DNA of 64,000 nucleotides, taken from NCBI RefSeq assembly GCF_033958435.1, contig NC_134147.1, positions 41,162,001 through 41,226,000 of the forward strand. Direction: 5' to 3'. The stretch is from Carettochelys insculpta. Taxonomy: Eukaryota; Chordata; Testudines; Carettochelyidae. Below, piece by piece: positions 32,361 to 44,800 of the stretch. The translations under genes were made by a program, and so were the position numbers. The notes below the pieces were generated by a model. It made no database searches and was not told the DNA's origin. It saw nothing but the letters and a program-made list of their open reading frames with translations. Within the stretch, counting starts at the first letter, position 1. Each line of letters starts with the position of its first letter.

Positions 32361-35300
32361 CAGTGGCAATGCTACACGGGAAATACATGTCTGCTAAAAT
32401 CCATCGGGATGAGTTATCATTAAAAATCATTTAATCTCATATCTTATTTGAAACACTAGGCCTTCCTTTCTTCAAGAGATGTTTGCTTGTCACTACAGCT
32501 TGTAAGTCCCCTACTGAGAATTATAAAGACCTTCCACACCCCCCGTTTCAAATGAATTTTCAGCTATTTACAGAGATCTGCTCTCATTAATGCAGTCTCA
32601 CAGGCTTATTGTTAATACTTTATTAAAAATGCTTGAGTCATCTGACCAAACAGGTCATCAGCAGATGGCAACTAGGAGATGGGAAACATGTTGGGTGAAT
32701 GAAATGCAGATGCATGCATATGACTTGGAAAAAGGAAGCATATTGCATTTGAGAAACACAATAAGGCCTTGAAGCTTATGATAAATTTCTAACCCCCTGC
32801 AAGTCTGCAGAATAAGAAAATTATATCATTACCTAACCTTGCAAGCATTTGCAAAGTACAGTATGCTAAGAAGAAAACATATCTTTGTCTCATCTCATAA
32901 ACCACTCACAAACTAGTGAAAATGAACTTCTCTATTACCTTACATGATCATGAAGCATGCAAAGAGCAATTTGTATTTCTACAGGTCTACTCTGTAGTTA
33001 AGATTAAAAGCTTCATTTCACAGACTTATTGACTCAGTGAGACTCAGAACCTAAGGTTGCACATGCTACAGGAAACATGTCTCCCAGTCTTAGCCCAGGC
33101 CAGATTTTAAGGAAATGAACATTGTTTCCTCCCTGGGTACAATGTTTCCTGACTTGCCATGTTGCTCTCACCTGGAAAAAGACTCCCACAGTGTAAGTTA
33201 ATCTTAAGGCATTTCTTAAAGTAGCAGAATCTCTCCAGTTGACATACATGACTTTTTAAGATGCCTCTCTTTCATTAAAATTTCACGCAAGTTCACAAAA
33301 GTTGCCAACTATGACCTTTATTTTAATACAGATTTAGAAATGAAGAGTCCTACTGTGCCTGACACCTGCCTCTGCCACATTCCTCTAGCCCTTGAAGGCC
33401 ATACAGTTTGTTGTAGGTGTCTGCAGAGGCCAGTCATGTTTCCTTCGTTCATAGGTCCATGGAACTAAGTCTGAAGCAGAATATGGCTGTTGCCCTTAAT
33501 ATTAAGTACTCGTTTTTGCTGTTGGTCTCCTTTAACTGCTTTATTTTTAAATAGATGGTCCCAGAATGAAACTGCACCCAGCAAGGCTTTGGGGAGGTTC
33601 AGATATGAATGTGCCTGTACTTGCTTTTAAATAGCTCACTCTGCCAGCCTGAGAGAGACTCCACTTGGTACCATGTGGTTCTGGCTCAGTTTGTCCAGCT
33701 CTCTGGTAATGACCACACAAATGAAAGTTTATTCAGTCAAGTAGGAAATGCTGTGCTCTGGAGCCCTGATCTGCTCATTGGGGAATGACAGAAAAAATAA
33801 ACCAGCACACAAAAAACCCATACCCCAGACAATGTGATGATTGTCAGAGGGCTCCTTAAATGAAATTGTTCCAGTCCAGGAATGCCCTGGTTTGGTGCAC
33901 TCAGGAGGGTGGAGGCTGTCATAAGAGTTATAAATGAGTTCAGAAGCCTGAGAGGAGATGTCAGAATCCAGGAAAATGGAGAGAGCACTTAGGAGATAAC
34001 ATCAGAAACCAGAATTAAGAAAAGAAAGAGAAAGCAGAAAATAGGACAGCTGGGGGTGTCACCTGGACGTTTACCCCAGCAGAGAGCTATGGCCAAAGAT
34101 GGCTGACACCTGCAAGTAGCCCCCTGAGATGACTGCTGGTGTGCTGAGGGGGGTAGTCACAGAGGGCTGAAGTCTGGTGAATGCTGGAGCGGTGAGCTCA
34201 CTCTTACCAGGCAAGAGCTGGAGCATTGTGGGGAAGGAAACAGGGTGGAAAAACACCTCCTCAACAGAAGGACTGGAGACAGGTGTGGTGGGAGGTGTGG
34301 AAGCTTCGCCTGGCAGCTGGGATGAGGTATGGTGGGAGGTGCCCAACTTGGTGTTGGACTACTGGGATGAACATACTTTCTGGACGTGGCTGGGGTCCGT
34401 GTGTCTGATTTATAGTACTGGGATGCTAGGTAATAATAACCCCATGAAAAAGGGCTGTTTATAGTCTCCAAAGGCTGCAGTGAGTTCATCTGAAGAATGA
34501 AGAGAGAAACTGAAGCAAAAAACCAATTGCAGGGCTTGCTTGAGACACACAAGACAGTGCCCATGAGTAGGCTGCATGCTTACAGTGATGAATAGCTTGG
34601 CCAAGTGCTGAATCCAGCTCTCTGACCCTTCAGGTCTGCTACAGCCTGGAACGGTGTGTATCTACTTTGATTAATAAAGCCTTAATGCCAGAGCTCCACG
34701 TGAGCTGACAGCCCGTCTAAACACTCTCTCTTTCAAGTCTATCATTTTGTTTAAATCTGCCCAGAAGCATTAACCCGTAGAAGTGACAAACACTTGAGGT
34801 GCCGTCTTCCAAGTCATTCAGGTGTGCAGAAAGTCATGTGGTCAACATGCTGCAGTTGTCAGTGCTAAGCCTTGCATGGTACTGCACAAGCACGCAGAGA
34901 GGTACACTTGGTTACTGTTCATCTTGAGCAAATTCCACTAAACTGTCTGTGGCCTGCAGAGGCAAGGTGTGGGGAGGGACACACAGTGGGTCAGGTGCAT
35001 CCCGAGAATCAGTTTCCCTCCTCTTGCATTCACCATCAGCACTGTGCCACTTCTGGGGAGTGCGGGGTGGTCTTATCTCTCCCCTGGAGTGGCACAGCCC
35101 AAGCCTCCCAGCCCTTGCTGCTCTCCAGCAGCGCCACTCCAAGGGAGGGGCGGGGGTCTGCCCTCAAATGCTTCCATTGAAGAAGGAAGGTGGGGGTGGA
35201 GGAGGGAAGGGTCAGAACATAGGTGAAGCGGGAGTGGGAGGGTGTGGGGTAGGGAACATGGCTGATGTCTCCCTACATCTTCCATCCCCGCACTAGTCAC

Positions 35301-36025
35301 CTCTGGCTGACAGCAAGAGGTCCCACTGAATAACCTAGGCAGGTCAGTGCCTTCCACTGCTTGCATGACCTACTGCTTGCGTCTCCAGTGGAGTCACAGG
35401 AAGTGAAGGGAGGCACTGGGGTCTTGGGATTGTCATGGTGTTACTAGCCCACTTCACAGTTCTCCTTGACCAGCCAGACTTGGGAACGGGGTTTAGGAAT
35501 TCTTTTGTGGAGAGAAACAAACCCTGCTGCCCCTGACAGAACAATTTGGAGGAATTCTGTGGGAGGGGGAAATGCTGGGATTTTCCTTCTGCTTTGTCCC
35601 TTTCCAGGGATTTCACTCCAAGAGGGAAAGAGCTGATTCCCATTTCTGACTGAGATGTATCTCTGTATCACCCTTCAGCAAAGCAAAGGGATCTCCTCAC
35701 AGCAAGTTGGTGAGGTAGACTAAACAGAGTTTAATACTATCTATCCCTGTATTCGCTAGAGTCCACTGTTGACAGACTTCTGGCACAGTATAAGCCATGT
35801 ATGTTTCTTATCAGGCTTTTCTTAATGAAAGGCCCAGTCCCTGTGAGACTTTTGTCCAAGTTCAGGGTCAGGCCCACAAAGAGCTGGCGAGGATATTGAT
35901 CATGTGGGTTCAGCCATTAATCCAACAGAGGAGAGGGTATATTGATTATTATTGATTAACCCCTGGGAAGTCCCAGATGTTGCAGCGAGGAGACCTTTAT
36001 ATAAACTTCCTTCATAAATATTTAT
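32361..36025. other. Unrecognised non-coding sequence
   Basis: No exon, RNA gene or transposon ends are recognised. A 27-bp segment at 32462-32488 nearly matches the spacer of the fold-back element at 30.8-31.25 kb. The G-rich block 34.05-34.45 kb and the GC-rich block 34.95-35.4 kb carry overlapping frames on both strands without domains. Confidence 0.5.
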
Positions 36026-36033
36026 GTACAGAC

Positions 36034-36152
36034 TCAGAGGGGTAGCCATGTTAGTCTTTATCATCACAAAACAAAACAAGCAGTCCTGCCACACCTTAGA
36101 AACATTATTTGACAGGTTATGAACTTTTGTGGGACAGACCCACTGCTTCAGA
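36034..36152 (-). repeat. Hammerhead-like retroelement tail
   Basis: Plus strand: GGGGTAGCCATGTTAGTC, then a body with CAGTCCTGCCACACCTTAG, ending GTGGGACAGACCCACTGCTTCAG. On the minus strand the core reads CTGAAGC, then the hairpin GTGGG/CCCAC, then AAAA; both boxes differ from CTGANGA and GAAA by one base. Confidence 0.7.
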
Positions 36153-37288
36153 ACTGGCTATTTATGTGCAGAGTTTGCTTCCTTTCTGTGGGTCACTACT
36201 GCTGCAGGCTGTTTTTCCTTATGATCATCAGAAACCAGTTTGGCTCAGTAAGCAGAAACCAATGTGGTTTAAAATACGAGCATCCTCAATATAACGTCCC
36301 AGATTTCATCGAAGGACAATGTCTTTTTTTTTTTAAATCACACTGGCATCCAATGGTGAAATAAATACCCACATGCCTAACAATTGAGCTTAATCATTTG
36401 ATAATGAGGGTTTGTCAGGCGCTTACCTACTGTCCCATTCAGCTTTGAATTTGTTTCTCAGAGGTCCTCAGGCAAAGCTGCCTGTTCTCACAGATGTTAA
36501 TTATTTGAATCGACTGTTAATGAGTTGTCTGAGCTCTTCAGGCTGGGATAGTGACAGAGGGTAACTGCCCCTCAGGGACTTCTAAGGTGCTTTGTTTAGT
36601 GCTCCTCCCCCCCTCTGTTCTGTGCAATCCAGAACCTTTCATTTTCCTCATGCTGTCAGAGGCCAGACCTCTGGAGGGCTTTTAAAATTAAACACTTACA
36701 ATGTACGGAGGGCTTTTCAGCTCCAGGAGCATGCAAGCCCAAAGCTATAGTGATGCTTCACAATGTATTTATTCAGCAAGGCACAAATTGCATCCTCATT
36801 ATTGCCATCTTCTGTGGTGTCCAGGGGATCCTGATTAGCTCTTTCCTTTGACACAAATTTCCATCCCACTCATTGGCACGCTGCTCTTTGCTAAGGTATT
36901 AAACAATGGGTGCTTTCTATACAACCCAAGTTTTAGGGAAGGAATGGGTTTGGTGCAGATACAATCAATCACCAATTTGGTAACCTAACACACATCCCAT
37001 TGAAGCCAAATTCTTCCTCAGGCTTCTTTTAATTAGGAAACAGCTGTTTATATGAGTGCGGGGGGGCGGTGCAGTAGCTTTAGCATGGAAGCAGCCTGGC
37101 TTGGCTTGGCTAAGACCATGCAAAGAAGGAATGTCTCAGAATTGCCAGTAAAATGATAGCTCATGTGGCATATATTCTAGTTACATCAATGCGGACTTAG
37201 GTATTTTTGTGTGCAGGTAGCATGTTAAAAATAAGGGGGTTGAGAATGCAGCTACAGAGCTGCCTGCTAGACCAAGGTAAATAATATA
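36153..37288. other. Unrecognised non-coding sequence
   Basis: No supportable feature is seen. Confidence 0.5.
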
Positions 37289-37519
37289 CAAGGAACAAGC
37301 AGTCCTGTAGCTCCTGAGAGACTAACACATTTGTTAGGTAATGAGCATTTGTGGGTGAGACCCACTTCCTCATTTTATTGGAGTGGACAGTTAGAAATAA
37401 TCTGAGGAAGTGAATCTGACCCATGAAAGCTCACAAACTAATACATCTGTTAGTCTTAAAGGTGCTACAAGCCTGCTTGTGATTTGTGGGGCTACAAACA
37501 TAGCTACCCCTCTAATACA
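37289..37519. repeat. Inverted dimer of hammerhead-like tails
   Basis: The left arm (37289-37375) and right arm (about 37400-37519) are diverged inverted copies separated by about 25-30 bp. The right arm on the plus strand keeps both core boxes, CTGAGGA at 37402-37408 and GAAA at 37425-37428, but its hairpin is imperfect. It ends with CATAGCTACCCCTCT, the inverse of the usual GGGGTAGCC start. Confidence 0.7.
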
Positions 37520-37627
37520 CAGTGAGAAATTCATTCACATTTTATCTTGATTTGCAAATTGCCCAGGAATAGATTGGGTTTTTATTTTACTCAAGTGTAC
37601 TGTGTCCAGCATTGCTGAAGTTGTGTT

Positions 37628-37742
37628 CGTCTCAGGCTATTAAAGAGACAAGATGGGTGTGGCAATATTTTTTATTGGAGACACTTCTGCTGGGGAAGGA
37701 GACAAGCCTTCATTTATACAAAACACTTCTTCAGATCTCAAA
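37628..37742 (-). repeat. Hammerhead-like retroelement tail, family 3
   Basis: The plus strand carries TTTTTTATTGGAGACACTTC, GAGACAAGCCTTCATTTATA and CACTTCTTCAGATC. On the minus strand the core reads CTGAAGA, then a decayed hairpin, then GAAG in place of GAAA. Confidence 0.55.
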
Positions 37743-37907
37743 GTTGCTGATCATTCATGCCAAAAACACATTTGAAAATATGCCTGGGTCTCTGAATTTT
37801 TTCTGAACACAGACTGAGATCCCATGTTATGTTCCTGTCTCCAGACTGGATGAGCATAATCTCTTAGCATCAGGTTTCTGATGCAAATGTTCACAGTCAT
37901 GAACCTT

Positions 37908-38050
37908 CAAAAACAACGAGAAGTCCCATGGCACCTTATAGACTAACAGATATTTTGGAGCATAAGCTTTCATGGTCTTTGCTCACGAAAGCTTATGCTC
38001 CAAAATATCTGTTAGTCTAGAAGGTGCCACAGGACTTCTTGTTGTTTTTG
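37908..38050. repeat. Palindromic (inverted dimer) hammerhead-like tail, family 2
   Basis: A near-perfect palindrome centred at 37979: arms run CAAAAACAACGAGAAGTCCC to GCATAAGCTTTC and back, with a 15-bp spacer ATGGTCTTTGCTCAC. Compared with the single copy at 44.80 kb, both arms stop at the hairpin, so the CTGATGA box is missing from both. No target duplication is apparent. Confidence 0.85.
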
Positions 38051-38730
38051 AAAATAAAGAGTAACTTGGTTGCCCCCTGACACATGTCAGTCGTGCACCT
38101 GAAGTTCACTTTCTCCCAATGTTCTGCAATAATGTTGACTGTTAAAGAAAACAATCCTGCCAGGAAACTCATTTGATAAAGCATTCACTCAAAAGCGAAC
38201 CCAAAGGGACGCAAACACAATCAAGGAAAAATTGTCGTAAAAATTCAAATGAATATTCATGGCTGCTTCTCTCACAGTATTCACCCAGCTCTCCTGTCAG
38301 ATATACAGTTTTCAAAAAGGCAGTGAGCCTAACATACATTATGATTTAAGCATTCACCATGCCATAGCCACCAGATGTTCCAATTTTTGTGCCTAACAAG
38401 CTAGCAAACAGTTGTTGTTAATGCATTACTATAGTGAAGAGGAAAACAGATTATTATACTGATTTCCATCGGAACTACTTCAGCTGTTTCCTACATCCAC
38501 ACAGCCTCCTAGCCTTACATCAGAGTCTTTGTAGGTAAGGAGTTAAATTTGGAGATGCGGGAGATGTGAAATGACAGCTACAAAGGAAGATTTTGAACTT
38601 TACTTTGAATGAAAATCCCTAAGGTTTGATGTGTGGCTATAGTCTGTATCTTTGTAAAGACACTTTAATTAGGGAAATAATGCGAAATGCCCATCAGGGT
38701 TCTGCAGAAGGTCGGCATACAGCCTCAGTC
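38051..38730. other. Unrecognised non-coding sequence
   Basis: No feature is recognised. Confidence 0.5.
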
Positions 38731-38733
38731 TTA

Positions 38734-38993
38734 GGACTTGTCTATATTTACTGGGAGCTTGACCCATTCAGGGTCAATCTTCAGAAGTGCAATTTAGCAC
38801 CTCTCTAAAGACTGACAAGACCAATCTCTCCAGGGTTGGCAGTCACCCCCTGTAGTCCGTGCTATCATGAGGTGTAAGGGAGGTTGATGGGAGAAATGCA
38901 GTTGACTGAAGATACATCAATTCTAACTATGCAATTGCCATCGCTGGAATTGTGTATCTGCAGTCCACTGTAAGGTCTAATGTAGACCAAGCC
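38734..38993. mobile_element. Harbinger-like MITE (260 bp) with TTA target
   Basis: The left end GGACTTGTCTATATTTACTG and the inverse of the right end, GGCTTGGTCTACATTAGACC, pair. TTA flanks both ends (38731-38733 and 38994-38996), the typical Harbinger target. This is the uninterrupted relative of the element at 22467-22974. Confidence 0.8.
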
Positions 38994-39222
38994 TTACATG
39001 TTGCTTCAGATCCATACGCTAACCAGACCTGCTTTTAAATGGTTCAAACTGTGTAATTTGCAACAAAGTCCTCCTTTGTACCTTTTTTTAACTCATCCTT
39101 GGAATTCTGTTTCCCAGTCCTAAAGCCTAAAACCAATAGCAGTATTTTCAGAAAACCCAGAACAGGACAAAACCTTGTAGTTGTTATGCTGTTCAGCATG
39201 TTTACCCTCTCAAGTGTTTGAG

Positions 39223-39480
39223 TATCAGAGGGGTAGCCGAGTTAGTCTGTATCTTCAAAAACAACAAGAAGTCCTGTGGTACCTTATAGACTAAAAATAG
39301 TTTGGAGCATAAGGCTTCGTGAGCAAAGACCCTCCTCTGGAACCTCCCACTCGTGCATCTGACAAAGTGGGTCTTTGCCGTTTACCAACCAACGAAACTC
39401 AAACACTTGAAAAACAACAAGAAGTCTTGTGGCACCTTACAGACTAACAGCTATTTTAGAGCATAAGCTTTTGTGGGCAT
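39223..39480. repeat. Composite of three hammerhead-like tail fragments
   Basis: A first copy starts at GGGGTAGCCGAGTTAGTC and runs to about 39330. A short opposite-orientation piece, CATCTGACAAAGTGGGTC, follows at 39355-39379. A third copy in the first orientation, AAAACAACAAGAAGTCTTGT onward, ends at 39480. The arrangement is head-tail-head, unlike a simple solo insertion. Confidence 0.7.
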
Positions 39481-42387
39481 TCAGGCTACTTTTGATCTGA
39501 GCACTTAAGCTGGAAAATGCTGCAAATCATAACAAAGATTCTTGCTTGAAACGAAACTGGAGTGCACCAGCCCTTAGTGAAGCCATTCAACCGCATTTAA
39601 CAAACAGAAGGCAGTTGTGAGGAGAAGGGGAAAGAGAAACAGAGAAGGTATCAAACAGAACATGATGACAGGTCCCAGATAAAATTGGGCAATGAGGGAT
39701 AATAGACCTTGGCTGGCACTACTTGTGAAGGAAAAAAATATTGGTACTAGCTATGGGCCAAACTGAGGATGGCAATCACACAGAGGCTTTGTGCTAACTG
39801 AATTACAGAAGCAGAGAGCAAGGAAATGAGTGGAATTCAAAGACTTTGGAGATAAGATGGAAGGCAGCAACTGAAGAAAGAACACACACGAGGGTGGATG
39901 AGTGTTTAAATGATATTAACAAAAGCTTGCGGAACTGTGAGGGAAGTGAGACAGCTGGTGCTAGGACAGATAACAAGGAAGAAAGCTAAAGCAAAGGCGA
40001 TAACAGAGCTCCTAAATCACCTTGAAAAAGAGTGCTGTATGGATGAATGAGAGGTATGGAGGCATGACAGCTGGAGCCGTATCAGGAATTCTTCCAGGGA
40101 TGTTTTACTACGCAGATTGAAAGGCTTTTATTGTGGCGAATGTTTCAAAGTCAAGTTACAGCAGGGGTTTAAAAGGCAGCAAAGGGATAGGGAATCTGTG
40201 GCCAAGCTTTGGGTTGGGGGAGGAGGACAGGGATCCCTGGGATCAGGTACACAGTGTGCAAGCCTGGCAACTGCAGACCCTTTACATATTTCACATCGCA
40301 TCATGTTTAGAGACTGAATTTACATAGTAAATAAAGATACTTAGTCTTGCTTTGCCCCAAATATATGCAAGCTGTGGTACGAATGGGTTAGCACAGTACA
40401 TAGGCATATTCTCTTGGGTGACAGATGTGGGATGCATTGCCCCGGATGGAGGTGGGTGGGTGCTTTTAAAAAACTCAGTCCATATGAGGCTTTGGGGAGG
40501 CTTCCCCTGAAGCAGAAAGAGTCTCTGTCCCTGGCAAAGTTTACAGGGGTAGAGACAGAGTACATCCTGCAGCCTGATGTGGTGCAAAGTCCATAACTAT
40601 CCAGTGGGTGGTAAACATAGTCCACTGGGGAAGAAGCATGCGCTTTCCCCAGCTCTGTCCCTCTTCTGTTGTCTTCTCCTCACCACTGAGGCAGGAGTGG
40701 CAAAAGTGCCCTAAAAGTTCCCCACAGGTGCCTAAACCAAGGCCCTACCCTGCCCCACTCCTCCACTCACTCCTTCGCCTGGGGCCCTCCCCCTGCTCCA
40801 CTTCCCCCTCCTCCTCAGTCTTCTCTTTCCTTATCACTCGCCCTTATGGATGCTACAAAGTGTTCCCATACCCCAGCCCATGGTCCAAAGCAACAGGTGG
40901 TGCTACTAGAGACAAGCCACCCCAGCAATGTGGATTCGGGGGCCATGCCCCCAACTGAGGGGACACTGGCAACAAGTAGCCCAGAGCATTGGATGTAGAT
41001 TCCCTGCTGAAAAGTACCTTACTCAGGGGCTGGTATACACAGCACTGTAGACTGGGACCCTGTGAAGTGGGAAGTCCTGGGTCCCCTCCCTCCAATCTTA
41101 ATAACTGAGGAACCTCAACCAAGCCCAGCCCTAAAACTCTCCATTACAACAGCAACAAAAATCAAGCATCTCTGGTGAAATGATAAAATCCTGGTTCACA
41201 GAACAGGCTCAGCAAAGGGCATGATCTTTGTAAGGTTCATACCACAGTGCTGCTTAATTCCAGGGGAGGAAAGAACCTAGAATGTACATTGCATATGTTA
41301 CAGCCTTGGCAATGGAATCACCCACAGCTATACTTTTTAAGGGAGGATACATTTGGGGAACAGTGCATAAGGGAGGCTTGTCTGAGCAGTGCTTCACTTA
41401 GTGATGACCTCGAATCCATTGGAACTCAAGGAGTTAAGCCAGAAAAGTGCAAGAGGAGAGCTAGGTTTGTGCAACAAGAGAACACAAAGTGGAAAATGAC
41501 CTGTTGGCGAATTTAGTATGTGGCTGGGGAAACACAACCATGCAAGCCAATTTAAGTTCAATAAGTCCATGCGAATGGATAGATAAATCAACCACATAAA
41601 ATATGATGCAGCTGGAATGGATAGGGGGACTGGCCCTCATGGTTTTGTGCGTGGAGCAGTGCTAGCCATTATGGAAGCAGCAGGAGGTGAAATTGCAGTG
41701 TCCTGCAAAAGAATGGCTTCCCAGTGATGAAAAATGGTGAATGTGACCAGCTTGGGGTGATATTTACTGTACGCAACTTTCCCATAAAGAGCTAAATGGT
41801 ACGGCCCCCTTACCTATAGAATTATTCATAGCTTTCAACAACTAATCATTTTAAAACACTTCTTATGCCTGTGTCTTCTTAGTGCAAAAGAACCATCAAA
41901 ACTACAGAAAAGTAGTGGACTCACCTTCTGTAGTATCAGGTTAGTTCATAGCTTGGTCGGTTTCGACAATACATCAGCTACAGGAATATACTAATCGTTG
42001 TTAGAATATGACACTGTGAATCACACCAACTAATCAGTCTCAAAGTTTAGTCACTTCCTAATTGTTTGATGTCTGAGTACACAAAAAGAGAGTCTATTTA
42101 TTTAATTAGAATTGCAATTATTAAACATTCATAGCCTAATCAATCTTCTGTCAGGCCATATTTTGGGCCTCTTCTGAATTCATGTAGCCCATAGTACCAC
42201 ATTCTGAATCCATCAAGTTACACCAGTGAATAATACTTCCATGCAGAAAAATCTTTGCTGTGTCATGAGACATTAACAAATGCTCTTACACAGTCTTGGA
42301 TTTTCTGCTCAGATGAATGGAGTCCATTCCTTTCTTTATTAAACTGAATACTAATAATCCCAGGGTTAAAATCAGTAAATTTCTTTT
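39481..42387. other. Unrecognised non-coding sequence
   Basis: No exon, RNA gene or transposon ends are recognised. Overlapping frames at 40.1-41.1 kb lack any domain. Confidence 0.5.
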
Positions 42388-42862
42388 CAGCATGAAAAAG
42401 AGATGATGAAGGGGGGATAAAAGTGAGATCTATAAAATCATGACTGCGGTAGAGAAAGTAAATAAAGTGCTGCTTAAGCCTTCTCATAACACAAGAGCTA
42501 GGAGTAATAAATAAAGTTAGTAGCACGTTTAAAACAAACAAACAAGCAGCAGCATTTCTTCACACAGTACACAGTCAGCCTGTGGAACTCTTTGCCTGAG
42601 GATGCTGGAAAACCAAGATAATAACGGAACTAGATAAAAAAAGAACTAGATAAAACCATGGAGGAGAGGTCCATCAATGGCTATTAGCCAGGATAGACAG
42701 GGATGGTGTCGCTAGCCTCCGTTTGTCAGAAGCTGGGAATGGGTAACAGGATGGATCACTCTTCATCCCCTCTGGGGCACCTGGCATTGGCTCCTTTTGA
42801 AAACAGGATACTGGGCTAGACGGACCTTTGGTCTGCCCCTGTGTGGCCATTCTTACATGCTA
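42388..42862 (+). mobile_element. CR1 LINE 3' end
   Basis: This is the extreme 3' part of a chicken-repeat-1 LINE. It includes GATCTATAAAATCATGACTG, then GAACTAGATAAAACCATGGA, then GGCTATTAGCCAGGATAGAC, CTCTGGGGCACCTGGCATTG and GATACTGGGCTAGACGGACC. These match the turtle/archosaur CR1 consensus as I remember it, in order. Only the end of ORF2 and the 3' UTR remain, the usual 5' truncation of CR1. Divergence looks moderate. There is no adjacent gene context. Confidence 0.9.
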
Positions 42863-42946
42863 TTATGGCTCTGAAGAGCTTCTTGATCACTGTTTTGACA
42901 ATACTGACACTGCTAGGGTCAGAGGAATTACACCTGATTTACAGTA

Positions 42947-43714
42947 CAGTAAACCTTCAAGATACAGAGCAATCAAATGGTGCATGTCTCGGGTTAACAC
43001 AACTGCCGCCCCTGACAAGAGCAGGAAACCACTCCTGTCGGGGCAGCAGCCACAAGTCAGGCTGCCTTCCCTGATGGTAGCGGGGAAACCGCCCCTATCA
43101 GGGGCAGCAGCCTGACCCTTGTCACCCCTGACAGGAACGGTTTCCCAATCTCCAGAGTAGAGGGGAGGTAGGAACCATGTGGCAGCCTGGGTCCTGGCTG
43201 TCCTCTGCTTGCAGAGATGGGGAAAATGAGGAGGGCAGCAGCCTGGGTTAATTTCCTGGCTCAAAGGAGCAGAGGGGAGCCAAAAGACAGGCTGCTCCTG
43301 ATTCCCAGCTCCCCTCCAGCAGCTGGAGCCAGGAAACTGAATAAAGCTGCTGCCCTGCTCAGTTTCCCCTCTCTGCAAGTCAAGGGGAACTGAGAGCCAG
43401 GCTGCTGCCTGATTCCCAGCTCCCCACCACTTGCAGGACCCAGGAAACTGACCAGCTGGTTCGCTTCCCAGGTCCTGCAAGTGGCAGATGGGGAGATGGT
43501 AACTAGGCTGCCCCTGGTTCCCAGCTCTCTACCACTCTGGGAGCCAGAAAACTGACCAGTCCTGCTGGGCTGGTCAGTTTCCTGATTCCTGCCAGCCCAG
43601 GGGAACCGGGAACCAGGCTGCAGCCTGGTTCGTGTCTCCCCTCAACTTGCATGAATATTTGAGTTACGCGAGGGTTGCAGAAACACAACCCCTGCATAAC
43701 TCGAGGGTTTACTG
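42947..43714. mobile_element. pogo/Tigger-like element (768 bp)
   Basis: The left end CAGTAAACCTTCAAGATACA and the inverse of the right end, CAGTAAACCCTCGAGTTATG, pair. TA flanks both sides (42945-42946 and 43715-43716), as for Tc1/mariner. The interior repeats phrases such as CAGGAAACTGACCAG and its inverse, giving quasi-palindromic structure. The right terminus holds a nested hairpin, GAGTTACGCGAGGGTTG against CAACCCCTGCATAACTC. No transposase frame is visible. Confidence 0.8.
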
Positions 43715-43719
43715 TACAG

Positions 43720-44800
43720 TATGTGAGAGAGGAGAATTGGAGCTATTCAAATAAAAGCATTCCAGCTTTAACACACTCACTTTTCATGGGCCAATTGCAT
43801 TTTCCATAATATCTCTGAGACCATTCTCAGGGTACCTGGAACTGAGAGCCACCTCATCACTCTGGCTGTTTATGAGAGGAAGACTTGCCTATGGTGGTGG
43901 GAGCTAGCTCCCTAATACTACCAGCTTTCAGCCTCTCAAGCACTCTTCTGCGGGCTATGCTAGCCCTGGCTTTGTCTTTCAGGTTAACAAGAGGTGTGCC
44001 CCAGTTCCTTAATCCCCTTGAAGCTTTCTCCTGTGATATTCAGCCCCTGACACTGGCTATTCACAGAAATCCTGGCTCCTCTGCTCCCAAAGGAGCCATG
44101 TGCTCCTCTTTGCCAGTTTTACTTAGATCACTACTCCAGTATAACAGCATTTATAAGCACTCATAACAAAAGAAAGTTTATCTGGGAGGAATGGAGGTTC
44201 CATTAGAAACACAGGAGAGAATGATGGAAACAGATGGTTACAATATAAAACAAAATAAAAAAAATGCAAACTAGGGCCCACACTTATTAATAGGTACTGT
44301 TCTTATGCAAACAAAAAGGGTTTCCCCCAGTTGGGTCAGTTGGCAGAGATGGCTGGCTTCCCAAGGATCAGGAGCCTAACTTTCATTAAACATTCCCACT
44401 CCCCAAGGTGTTTTCTCATCAGTGAATTGATTCAGGTGTGTTTCTCCATCCTCTGACCCACTGAATCAGTCTTTTGTCTTTCTCCACAGATAAGGAAAAT
44501 CCCATCTGCTATAATATTCCTTTCTTACCTCCCAGCGATATTGATAGTTTGCAGTTGTCTGTTTTTCTATTAACCATTTAAGTACTGAGCAAGGACAGAC
44601 AATTGAATCTTGCATTTCGCCACTGGCTGAGGGAGGGTCACAACTCCCCCCACTGCAACAGCTCATCATGGAGACATACAGTTCCCTGGTGAATAACTCT
44701 TATGCCACAAACATAAAGCATAGTTTTTCACTATAGTTGTGTTATTCTTAAATACATTTCATAATGATTATTAATATTGATAAGTAATATGTTTCTAGCA
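43720..44800. other. Unrecognised non-coding sequence
   Basis: No feature with defined ends. The 43.9-44.7 kb composition suggests an old repeat but I cannot classify it. Confidence 0.45.

Noticed and set aside
36034..39480. The tail repeats as ordinary SINEs
   Set aside because: They lack A- and B-box promoter words and poly-A tails, occur as inverted dimers, and share the CTGANGA...GAAA layout, which fits Penelope-type termini better.
42887..43480. 197-codon minus-strand frame as a gene
   Set aside because: It lies inside the pogo/Tigger-like element and follows its repeated C-rich phrases; no transposase motif is present.
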